A stretch of DNA of 17,444 bases from JBKECY01 sp047975025 (lineage in GTDB: Bacteria > Bacillota > Clostridia > Lachnospirales > Lachnospiraceae). Positions 6,521-14,033 of the stretch are shown here, one piece after another. The position numbers and the translations under genes are program-made. Numbering within the stretch: position 1 is the stretch's first letter; the number at the start of each line of letters is the position of its first letter. The notes beneath the pieces were generated by a model. The model ran no database searches, was not told the origin of the DNA, and saw nothing but the letters and a program-made list of their open reading frames with translations. The stretch is from positions 1-17,444 of the forward strand of contig JBKECY010000057.1 in NCBI GenBank assembly GCA_047975025.1, read 5' to 3'.

Positions 6521-8293
6521 CTATTCTGCGCTTTGTGTAGCCTCCGCCGGGTAGGTAAGAGCAGACTCTGCTCTTGCTGCAGCCTGGTCTTTTGCATTTT
6601 GCATATCTACTGCCAGCACATTTTCGTAGCCCAGTCCTATTGCCGTATCCTGCATATTCTGTAAAGTACTTTCAAACTCTGATGCACTCGAAGCAAATAT
6701 CATTTTCCATGAGTTGTCAACAATCGTGGATTTGCACTGTCCCCGTACCGTCGTGATATTTGAATCGGCCTCCGGAATTGAGTAGCTGGAACCTGGAGCC
6801 ACAATAATCATATCATTTTGCTCCAGATATTCCATTGTCGTTGCGGCTCCCATCTCAGCTTCCCAATCCTGACTTAGTACAGTCTGATTATCTGCGATTG
6901 TTGTTTCCCATGTTGTATAGTCATAAGCCGCACCAGTATTGGGGTCAATGTCCGACAGATTGACTGGTTTAAAGTTCAGCGCTGAGATTCCGTCTTTCCA
7001 GTTTCCACCGCCAAATTCTTCCGGCACTTCTACCTGATTGATTGGCAGTGCTTCTTTACCAAAATCTGTCAGTTGAGGAAGTCCATCCTCATTCATTTCC
7101 CACGTCAGCCCTTCAATACCGGCAGCTCCGTTGGCCTGTCCATTCAGCTCGACACCTTCTGCCGAATACAACCAGTCAATAAAGTCTGCAAGTCTTTGAG
7201 GGTCTTCCGCATTAGTTCCAATAGCGATTACCCTGTTAGAATCACCCTCCGGGCAGCTTCCATAAGAGAATATTTCCATATCATCTACAGATGCCAGCAT
7301 AAGTCCTTTTCCGGCTGCTTTATTCTCAGCCGTATTATAGAGGTTCTGTCCAACCCAGGGCCATGGGCAATACAATACTTTACCATTTGTGTATTTAGCT
7401 GACCAGGTATCATAGTTTTGTGTCGTGGAATCCGGATCTACCAGACCTCTTTGATTGGCCTCGTAGAAAAACTCTAACACTTTGATATACATGGAATCAT
7501 CATCAATAATACTCTGGTCTTGCGAACCGTCTGCTTTTGAAAGTACAAATCCCATTTCATCGAATCCATACATGCATGCAATCTGCTTTGCGTTATTCAT
7601 CATGTTATCATCCCAATCCTTGAATAACGAAATCGCATAAATATCGTCAGTACCTTCTTTTTCTCTTGCCAGAGCCTGCATCTGCTCGAGTACGTCCAGA
7701 AAATCATCCAGGTTCTGCATCTCCGGATAGCCTAATTCTTTATAATAGTCCCAACGAATGTAGGGACCATAGGTTGGCTCTAATCCTTCACTTGACTCTG
7801 TGGCTGCATCCGTAGATACCGAATTGGGGAATGCGAACATGCCTTCTTCAGAAAGGTCATCGTTAGTAGCTGTAATTGCTCCTTCGTAATTCGTTACAAT
7901 GTCTTTTCCGTCCATTAATTCAGTGGCATCTAGGATAAGTCCTGAGGCTACAAGATCGTTTAACTTTCCATTGGCCGTATTGATCAGTACCAAATCCCCC
8001 AGATCACCTGCTGCGGAACGTGTCTGGTACAAAGTTTCTCCGCCGCCCGCTACATTAGGTGCGATGATATTCAGTTCCATATTAAACTTGTCTTTGACAA
8101 CTTTTGCAAACCATCCGCTTTGAATTCCCTGGTAGTTAGCAAATTCATCATATACGTCTACCGTAATAAAATCCTCGTAATTGCCATCTGTTGAACCGGT
8201 ATCGGTTGACGTTTTGCTTCCTGAACTGCATCCTGCCAGCAGCGTCACTGCCATTGCAGTACATAATAGTGCACTTATAATTCTCTTTTTCAT
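6521..8293 (-). CDS. ABC transporter sugar-binding lipoprotein (LplA/YtcQ-like)
   Basis: A 590-residue extracellular substrate-binding protein. It starts with a lipoprotein signal: KKR, a hydrophobic run, and the lipobox LLAGC with Cys22, followed by a Ser/Gly/Thr linker and then the mature domain from about residue 40. The size (well above the usual 400-450 residues) and the pairing with LplB/LplC-type permeases place it in the large CUT1 binding proteins of Firmicutes that capture complex oligosaccharides. AAGGAG lies nine bases before the ATG. It is the third gene of the operon, 48 bases after the second permease gene. Captured substrate is not readable from sequence; the neighbouring enzymes suggest a fucosylated, galactosylated oligosaccharide. 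Confidence 0.9.
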   Translation of the reverse strand: MKKRIISALLCTAMAVTLLAGCSSGSKTSTDTGSTDGNYEDFITVDVYDEFANYQGIQSGWFAKVVKDKFNMELNIIAPNVAGGGETLYQTRSAAGDLGDLVLINTANGKLNDLVASGLILDATELMDGKDIVTNYEGAITATNDDLSEEGMFAFPNSVSTDAATESSEGLEPTYGPYIRWDYYKELGYPEMQNLDDFLDVLEQMQALAREKEGTDDIYAISLFKDWDDNMMNNAKQIACMYGFDEMGFVLSKADGSQDQSIIDDDSMYIKVLEFFYEANQRGLVDPDSTTQNYDTWSAKYTNGKVLYCPWPWVGQNLYNTAENKAAGKGLMLASVDDMEIFSYGSCPEGDSNRVIAIGTNAEDPQRLADFIDWLYSAEGVELNGQANGAAGIEGLTWEMNEDGLPQLTDFGKEALPINQVEVPEEFGGGNWKDGISALNFKPVNLSDIDPNTGAAYDYTTWETTIADNQTVLSQDWEAEMGAATTMEYLEQNDMIIVAPGSSYSIPEADSNITTVRGQCKSTIVDNSWKMIFASSASEFESTLQNMQDTAIGLGYENVLAVDMQNAKDQAAARAESALTYPAEATQSAE

Positions 8294-8341
8294 AATACAT
8301 TTCTCCTTCTATTCTATTTCCACATTACAATCTATTCAAAA

Positions 8342-9268
8342 TTATCCTTTTACCGAACCAATCATAATTCCTTTGACAAAGAATCTTTGAAAGATAGGAT
8401 AAATACACAAAATAGGTAAAACTACGATGACAGATACCGTCATCTGTATGGAAGTCCCTGTCTGCTGCGTGGCAAGGGCCGTCGAACTGATTGCGGCTGC
8501 ACCTGAATTTCTGACCATGGCGGCAAGAGAGGTGGCCTGATTAATATAAGTATACAATAAATATTGCAGAGAATATAGTTTTTGATCGGTAATATAAATA
8601 AGCGTATCCTGATAATTATTCCACTGATTTACCGCTCCAAAGATCGAAACCGTTGCCAGAATTGGTGTGCAGGTAGGCAGAATGATTTTGTAGAAAATCT
8701 TAAATATTCCTGCTCCATCTATTTCTGCAGCTTCCTGCAGTGCTTTGGGCAGAGATTCTATATAGGTCTTTACCAGTATGATATTGAACGGCTGTATGAT
8801 GGCCGGAATTACATAGACCCAGAATGTATTTGTTAAATGGAGGTTTTTCATCGTAATAAACATAGGAATCAGCCCTGCATTAAAATACATGGTAATCACA
8901 ACGAAGCGATACCAGAATTTACGTTTCCACATTCTCTCCTGTGTAAACATAAAACCCAGAAATGCTGAAGCCAACACCATAAAGGCAGTTCCAATTACAG
9001 TCTTTCCAACAGACACCAGCGCTGCACTTCCTAACCCTTTAAGCTCAATTAAAGCCTTATAGTTATCCAGATGCAGACCGCTGGGCAGAAAATTAATGCT
9101 TCCTGCCGCACTTAAATCATTGGCACTGATTGTATTAATAATCATGTAATAAAAGGGGTAGATACAAATCAGTGAGAATATTCCAAAGAGCAGATAATTG
9201 ACGATACTAAATGCCTTATCTCCTGCTGCTATTTTCTTTTTTTGAGGTTTTGCCATCGCCTGACTCAT
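8342..9268 (-). CDS. ABC sugar permease, LplC/YtcP type
   Basis: A 308-residue membrane protein of the CUT1 carbohydrate transporter family. About six hydrophobic segments are visible, the first at residues 24-46. The EAA loop that contacts the ATPase is LQEAAEIDGAGIFKIFYKI (about 177-195), followed by ILPTCTPILATVSIFGAVNQWNNY. The FNAGLIPMF segment (about 129-137) is typical of LplC/YtcP proteins. It ends in the usual GSVKG. AAAGGAG precedes the ATG by eight bases. It pairs with the upstream permease 16 bases away to form the heterodimeric channel. Confidence 0.93.
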   Translation of the reverse strand: MSQAMAKPQKKKIAAGDKAFSIVNYLLFGIFSLICIYPFYYMIINTISANDLSAAGSINFLPSGLHLDNYKALIELKGLGSAALVSVGKTVIGTAFMVLASAFLGFMFTQERMWKRKFWYRFVVITMYFNAGLIPMFITMKNLHLTNTFWVYVIPAIIQPFNIILVKTYIESLPKALQEAAEIDGAGIFKIFYKIILPTCTPILATVSIFGAVNQWNNYQDTLIYITDQKLYSLQYLLYTYINQATSLAAMVRNSGAAAISSTALATQQTGTSIQMTVSVIVVLPILCIYPIFQRFFVKGIMIGSVKG

Positions 9269-9284
9269 TTATGTATCTCCTTTC

Positions 9285-10232
9285 TTAAATCATTGACTCG
9301 CCACGAGCTTTTTTTGATACCAGATTGCAGACTGACAGAAGTACTACACTAATGATACTTTTCAGCATACTGATTGCCGTTGCCAGTGAATAACTGCTTC
9401 CGGTCATACCTATGTTGTACACATATAAGTCAAGCACCTGTATATGCTCTTTGTTAAACGAGTTCTGGAATACAAAATACTGATCCAGCCCATTGTTAAG
9501 GAAGTTGGAAATAGCCAGCATCAACATAATAAAGAAGGTCGGAAGCAGCGCCGGCAGTGTAATATGACGCATGAGCTGGAATCGATTGGCACCATCAATA
9601 CTGGCCGCTTCATACTGCTCTTGGTCAATGCCGGCAATAGAAGCCAGATAAATGATGGCTCCCCAGCCAAGTCCTTTCCACGTGTTCCACAACAGCATCC
9701 AGAGCCAGGTGTGCGCATCACTATCCAGAAACTTTAGTGAATCTGTAATGATTCCCATATTCTCCAGCAGACTGTTCACCATACCTGTGGAAGAAAACAA
9801 GGCAAAGGCTACAGAATATACCAGTACCCAGCTTATGAAGTTTGGCAGTGTGGTAAACGTCTGTACAAAAGTCTTGAACTTTTTATTTTTGACTTCGTTT
9901 AGGAGGATTGCAAACCCAAGTGGAAGTATTGATGTCAGGATTCCAAGGAAGCTCATCGCAAAAGTGTTTTTCATGACCTGTATCAGCTGCGCCAGCTGCG
10001 TTTTGTTCGTAAACAGCATCTTGAACCACTGTAACCCTACGAACTCACAATCTGCCAGACTTCTCGGCGGCTTATAGTCAAAAAATGCGTAAATCCATCC
10101 ATGCAATGGAAAGTACGAAAACATAAACACCAATATTAAAAAAGGCAGTATCCACAAGAAATATTTGAGTCCTTTCCGGCTTTTTATTTTTGAGCGTGCC
10201 GGACTGGCAACTTCACTATCACCCTTTTTCAT
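9285..10232 (-). CDS. ABC sugar permease, LplB/YteP type
   Basis: A 315-residue inner-membrane permease and first gene of the minus-strand operon. A basic N-terminal tail (RSKIKSRKGLKY) precedes the first hydrophobic segment at about 25-46. The EAA loop is YEAASIDGANRFQLMRHITL (about 207-226). Other family marks are the FPLHGWIYAFFDYKP segment after the first helix and the C-terminal GESMI. I use the ATG at 10232 because AGGAGG lies eight bases upstream; the TTG just before it is one codon longer and worse placed. No ATP-binding subunit is encoded in the window, so the transporter probably uses a shared MsmX/UgpC-type ATPase coded elsewhere. Confidence 0.93.
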   Translation of the reverse strand: MKKGDSEVASPARSKIKSRKGLKYFLWILPFLILVFMFSYFPLHGWIYAFFDYKPPRSLADCEFVGLQWFKMLFTNKTQLAQLIQVMKNTFAMSFLGILTSILPLGFAILLNEVKNKKFKTFVQTFTTLPNFISWVLVYSVAFALFSSTGMVNSLLENMGIITDSLKFLDSDAHTWLWMLLWNTWKGLGWGAIIYLASIAGIDQEQYEAASIDGANRFQLMRHITLPALLPTFFIMLMLAISNFLNNGLDQYFVFQNSFNKEHIQVLDLYVYNIGMTGSSYSLATAISMLKSIISVVLLSVCNLVSKKARGESMI

Positions 10233-10476
10233 CAATCTAACCTCCTACCAAATCAGTTACTTGTTTCGCTGCATTCATCCTATCACTCACTTTTTTAAAA
10301 AAATACCTTAAAAATTCACATTCATTTCATGCTTAAATTAGATTATTTTTAGATTTAGGTATAGAATATCTGTTTTTTACTGTATTTCAGTGCGCTTTTT
10401 TCTGGTAGTTATTTTTATCTCTACTTTATATATTAGAAACAGCTATAAAGGTGTTTTTACCAATGGAGGGTATGTC
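10233..10476. promoter_or_regulatory. Divergent intergenic region between the two sugar operons
   Basis: This AT-rich 244-base gap separates the minus-strand transporter operon from the plus-strand yesL-phosphorylase genes and should hold both promoters. It has strong ribosome sites at each end: CCTCCT at 10241-10246 (minus strand AGGAGG) and GGAGGG at 10465-10470. Weak -10-like sequences occur on the plus strand (TAGAAT near 10364-10369, TATATT at 10429-10434), but I find no matching -35 box. I found no clear operator, cre site or riboswitch. Promoter placement is not resolved. Confidence 0.4.
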
Positions 10477-11117
10477 ATGAAAACAAAGTTTCTAAACCCT
10501 GTGTTCGATTTCATCAACACACTATGCAATTTTATCGTATTAAATCTAGTATTTTTGATTACGTGCCTGCCGGTCATTACGATTGGAACTGCACTTTCCT
10601 CTCTGTATCACGTTACGATTAAAGAGGCCCGGGTGAATACGGTTATCTGGTTCGCACTTATTTAAAAGAATTCAAATCCAATCTAAAATCCGGTACTGCA
10701 GCCTTTTCTATTCTTTTTGTCATTGGTGCCATATTACTTTTTAATCTTTTTTTCTGGTTCTCAATGGGCACGATTCTCTCTGCTGTTGTCACCGCCCTGC
10801 TGTTTGTTGCCTGCCTGGTCTGGTTCCTCATATTCAGCTATACCTTTCCGCTGATTGGCCGCTTTCAAAATAGTACCCGACAGACCCTTAAAAACGCTTT
10901 TTATCTTATGATGCGTCATGTCAAAACCACACTGGCCATCTTGTTTATAGACGCATTTGTATTTTTCATCTGCCTGTTCCTGGAGCCAATGAAACTGCTC
11001 ATGGTACTATTTGGATTTGCTTTTGTCGCCTATTGCCAGTCCTATATCTTCAATAAAGTGTTCGAGCCATATGAAACTGCGCAGCAAGAGGAAGTTTCTA
11101 AAAGCTCTGAAGCATAA
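10477..11117 (+). pseudogene. yesL: YesL-like DUF624 membrane protein, one-base frameshift
   Basis: GGAGGG six bases upstream supports the ATG at 10477, which begins MKTKFLNPVFDFINTLCNF, the usual start of YesL/DUF624 proteins. The frame runs through LVFLITCLPVITIGTALSSLYHV and then ends early at 10665 in a shifted frame. Correct text continues in another frame from 10635 (EYGYLVRTYLKEFKSNLKSG) to the TAA at 11115-11117. Adding one G to the CCCGGG run at 10628-10633 gives KEARGEYGYLVRTYLKEFKSN and a protein of 213 residues, the normal family size, with about five membrane segments. Function of the family is unknown; it is regularly found beside sugar ABC transporters and YesMN two-component systems. 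The downstream half alone has no start site. Either real damage or a sequencing error in the G/C run. Confidence 0.82.
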
Positions 11118-11148
11118 ATCAAATACTAAATACCGGAGGAAGTTTATT

Positions 11149-13584
11149 ATGAAATATGGTTTTTTTGACGATGCAGCAAAGGAATATGTCATTACATCCC
11201 CTGCTACACCCCTGCCTTGGATCAACTATCTTGGCAATGAGGATTTTTTTTCCTTACTATCGAATACCTGTGGTGGATACAGCTTTTATAAAGATGCCAA
11301 ACTACTGCGGCTTACGCGCTATCGCTATAACAATGTACCGGCTGATACGAATGGCCGTTATTACTTTATCCGCCACAACGACACAGTATGGACCCCCGGC
11401 TGGCAGCCTGTAAAAACTGCACTGGATTCTTATGAGTGCCGACATGGGCTTGGATACAGCAGGTTTACGTCCAGCAAAAATGGTATTCAGGCTGTGCTTA
11501 CAGCCTTCGTTCCCCTAGGTGAAACCTGTGAGGTCAATCAACTGCGGCTTACGAATGACACATCAGCGCCGCAGTCATTGGACTTAACTTCCTATGTTGA
11601 GTTCTGCTTCTGGAATGCTGTAGATGACTCTACGAATTTCCAACGGAATTTAAGTCTTGGAGAAGTTGAGGTATGCGGCTCCGAAATCTACCACAAGAGC
11701 GAATACAGAGAACGCAGGAATCATTTTGCCTATTATACCGTCAATACCGAAGTGGATGGTTTTGCTACAAGTCGGGACAGCTTTTTGGGTGTATATGGCA
11801 GCATTGAACATCCCGACGCTGTCTATGAAGCAGCGAGTACCAACTCTATGGCAAGCGGAGGTGCTGTCATAGGTTCACATCGCCTCACGATAACACTCGC
11901 CCCCGGTGAATCACGGAGTCTCATTTTTATCCTGGGATATAGTGAAAATCCTCAGGATGACAAATGGGAGGCACCTGGTATTATCAAAAAGGAAAATGCA
12001 CGCACTGCCATGAAACGTTTATGCACTGACGAGCAAGTGGATGCTGCACTTTTGGCATTGAAGGAATACTGGCAGACACTGCTTTCCTCCTATACGGTTG
12101 ATAGTCAGGACGAGAAACTGAATCGAATGGTGAATATCTGGAACCAATATCAGTGTATGGTAACCTTCAACATGTCGCGCTCTGCCTCCTATTTCGAATC
12201 TGGTATGGGACGCGGCATGGGATTTCGCGACTCGTGCCAGGATCTCCTGGGGTTTGTACATTTGATACCCAAACGGGCGCGGCAGCGAATCCTGGATATT
12301 GCAGCTACCCAATTCGAAGACGGAAGCGCCTATCATCAGTATCAGCCTCTGACCAAAAAAGGAAATTCTGATATCGGAAGTGGTTTTAACGATGATCCCC
12401 TGTGGCTCATAGCAGGCACCGCTGCTTATCTTAAAGAAACCGGAGATCTCAGTATTCTTGATGAAATGGTAGATTTTAACAATGACAGCACATTGGCACA
12501 GCCGCTCTTAGAGCATCTGAAACGTTCTTTTGACTATACACCTACGCATGTTGGACCTCATGGCCTACCACTGATTGGACGTGCTGATTGGAATGACTGT
12601 CTGAATTTGAACTGTTTTTCTGAGGAACCCGGAGAATCCTTCCAGACTTTTGGTCCTTCGGAAGGCCCTGTGGCAGAATCCGTCTTCATTGCAGGGATGT
12701 TTGTCAAATATGGAAAAGAGTATGCGCAAATTCAGGAACTCATAGGAAATTCGGAGGAAGCATTAAGAGCACAGCAAGCCGTTGATTCTATGTATCAGAC
12801 GGTTTTAGACGCAGGCTGGGATGGGGAATGGTTTATCAGAGCCTATGATGCTTTTGGGGAAAAAGTAGGTTCCAATGAGTGCGAAGAAGGCAAAATTTTT
12901 ATCGAGCCACAAGGTTTTTGTGTGTTGGCAGAGATTGGTATCAAAGAAGGTAAGGCGCTAACAGCACTGGACAGTGTCAAAGAGTGGCTGGACACAGACT
13001 ATGGAATTGTCCTGCAGCAGCCAGCTTATACCAAATACTATCTTAACCTTGGAGAAATCTCTTCCTACCCACCTGGATACAAAGAAAATGGAGGAATTTT
13101 CTGCCATAATAATCCTTGGGTTTCCATTGCTGAAACCCGAATCGGCAGAGGAAACAGAGCATTTGAGATTTATAAGAAAACCTGCCCGGCCTATATTGAG
13201 GACTTAAGTGATATACACCGCACAGAACCCTATGTATACTCTCAGATGATTGCCGGAAAGGATGCTCCAAAGCATGGTGAGGCCAAAAACAGTTGGCTGA
13301 CGGGAACAGCTGCATGGACTTTTGTCAATGTTTCACAGTATATTCTGGGAATCCGTCCCTCCTTTAACGGGCTGGAAATAGATCCTTGCATCCCTTCCGA
13401 TTTGGAAGAATTTACTGTAACCAGAACGTACCGGGATGCTCTGTACCATATTCATGTACAAAATCCCCATCATGTCGAGTGTGGGATAAAAAGCATGACC
13501 GTAAATGGTAAACCCATCGAAGAAACTACGGTAAAAGCAGTTCCTGATTGCACAGAATACTGCGTTGAAATTGTTTTAGGTTAA
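11149..13584 (+). CDS. cbp: GH94 cellobiose phosphorylase
   Basis: An 811-residue protein, the normal length for cellobiose phosphorylase, which splits cellobiose with phosphate into glucose-1-phosphate and glucose in the cytoplasm and so saves ATP. From memory it closely resembles the Clostridium thermocellum enzyme along its length: the start MKYGFFDDAAKEYVIT, the YRERRNH segment, NMSRSASYFESGMGRGMGFRD, AYHQYQPLTKKGN, and the catalytic-acid region ADWNDCLN (residues 479-486). The C-terminal lid with HGEAKNSWLTGTAAW, which includes phosphate-binding residues, is complete. CGGAGGA lies about nine bases upstream of ATG 11149; the same frame is open further left but only overlaps yesL. It follows yesL by 31 bases and is probably cotranscribed. 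Cellobiose is the best guess; other beta-glucobioses are possible in GH94. Confidence 0.93.
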   Translation: MKYGFFDDAAKEYVITSPATPLPWINYLGNEDFFSLLSNTCGGYSFYKDAKLLRLTRYRYNNVPADTNGRYYFIRHNDTVWTPGWQPVKTALDSYECRHGLGYSRFTSSKNGIQAVLTAFVPLGETCEVNQLRLTNDTSAPQSLDLTSYVEFCFWNAVDDSTNFQRNLSLGEVEVCGSEIYHKSEYRERRNHFAYYTVNTEVDGFATSRDSFLGVYGSIEHPDAVYEAASTNSMASGGAVIGSHRLTITLAPGESRSLIFILGYSENPQDDKWEAPGIIKKENARTAMKRLCTDEQVDAALLALKEYWQTLLSSYTVDSQDEKLNRMVNIWNQYQCMVTFNMSRSASYFESGMGRGMGFRDSCQDLLGFVHLIPKRARQRILDIAATQFEDGSAYHQYQPLTKKGNSDIGSGFNDDPLWLIAGTAAYLKETGDLSILDEMVDFNNDSTLAQPLLEHLKRSFDYTPTHVGPHGLPLIGRADWNDCLNLNCFSEEPGESFQTFGPSEGPVAESVFIAGMFVKYGKEYAQIQELIGNSEEALRAQQAVDSMYQTVLDAGWDGEWFIRAYDAFGEKVGSNECEEGKIFIEPQGFCVLAEIGIKEGKALTALDSVKEWLDTDYGIVLQQPAYTKYYLNLGEISSYPPGYKENGGIFCHNNPWVSIAETRIGRGNRAFEIYKKTCPAYIEDLSDIHRTEPYVYSQMIAGKDAPKHGEAKNSWLTGTAAWTFVNVSQYILGIRPSFNGLEIDPCIPSDLEEFTVTRTYRDALYHIHVQNPHHVECGIKSMTVNGKPIEETTVKAVPDCTEYCVEIVLG

Positions 13585-13607
13585 TATATTATGTATGATA
13601 TCTGAAC

Positions 13608-13636
13608 TTTTCATATAGGACAAAATCTGTTATAAT
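13608..13636 (+). promoter_or_regulatory. Extended -10 promoter for the small protein gene
   Basis: TATAAT at 13631-13636 is a perfect -10 box with the TGN extension (TGT, 13628-13630). TTTTCA at 13608-13613 is a weak -35 box at a 17-base spacing. Transcription would start at about 13643, leaving a leader of roughly 80 bases. Confidence 0.65.
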
Positions 13637-13640
13637 ATTG

Positions 13641-13707
13641 CTCAAGACCAGCTTTCACTGGTACTCTGGTTTCAAACAATATTGCTGCCACTAGGGCAGG
13701 CAGGTTT
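13641..13707 (+). other. Structured leader upstream of the small protein gene
   Basis: The leader holds ACCAG (13647-13651), which can pair with either of two CTGGT copies (13658-13662 or 13666-13670), and a second hairpin CTGCC/GGCAG (13685-13689 with 13695-13699) just before the AAGGAGG ribosome site. Two alternative pairings in so short a leader may be regulatory or chance. I do not recognise a known riboswitch. Confidence 0.3.
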
Positions 13708-13721
13708 AAGGAGGATGTAAG

Positions 13722-13943
13722 ATGGCTACTGAAAAGTATGAGGATTTAGACTTAGAGCAATTAAAAGCAAAGCTTGCAGATTTGTATGACACACTTGAAG
13801 ATACTGAGGATCTGCGGGATATGCAGCTCGGACAAACAGGTCACCATGTCCCCGGCGGGCTCGTTAAAAAATACAGCAGAGAAATTGATGCTATTAAAGA
13901 AGATATTGCGGCCGTTGAAACGTTAATCGAAGAGAAAAAATAA
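13722..13943 (+). CDS. Small acidic helical protein, function unknown
   Basis: A 73-residue protein with AAGGAGG eight bases before the ATG. Two charged helices with heptad-like leucine spacing (about 8-34 and 48-72) flank a central GQTGHHVPGGLVKKY loop, suggesting an antiparallel coiled-coil hairpin. There is no signal peptide or membrane segment. I do not recognise a named family, though similar short proteins seem familiar from Lachnospiraceae genomes. It has its own promoter and the shared terminator downstream, so it is a one-gene unit and not part of the sugar locus. Function cannot be assigned. Confidence 0.75.
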   Translation: MATEKYEDLDLEQLKAKLADLYDTLEDTEDLRDMQLGQTGHHVPGGLVKKYSREIDAIKEDIAAVETLIEEKK

Positions 13944-13976
13944 TCTCTTACTGGAAATGAATAACCACTTCTCAAA

Positions 13977-14009
13977 AACAGAGCCGGGGCTTTTACACCC
14001 GGCTCTGTT
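13977..14009. terminator. Bidirectional rho-independent terminator
   Basis: AACAGAGCCGGG (13977-13988) and CCCGGCTCTGTT (13998-14009) form a perfect 12-bp stem with a 9-nt loop. The plus strand continues with T, and on the minus strand the stem is followed by TTTTT (13974-13978 as A). It ends both the small protein gene and the convergent surface protein gene. Confidence 0.9.
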
Positions 14010-14033
14010 TGCGTTCATTCTACGTCCTTTATT

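Noticed and set aside
10390..10665. 91-residue membrane protein starting at 10390
   Set aside because: The start at 10477 has the GGAGGG site and the family's N-terminus; the early stop is due to the frameshift.
11011..11148. 46-residue N-terminal extension of cellobiose phosphorylase
   Set aside because: It overlaps the end of yesL in another frame, has no ribosome site, and the ATG at 11149 gives the normal family length.
13585..13640. Terminator after cellobiose phosphorylase
   Set aside because: I searched the AT-rich gap and found no GC stem followed by a T-run; transcription may continue into the small gene.
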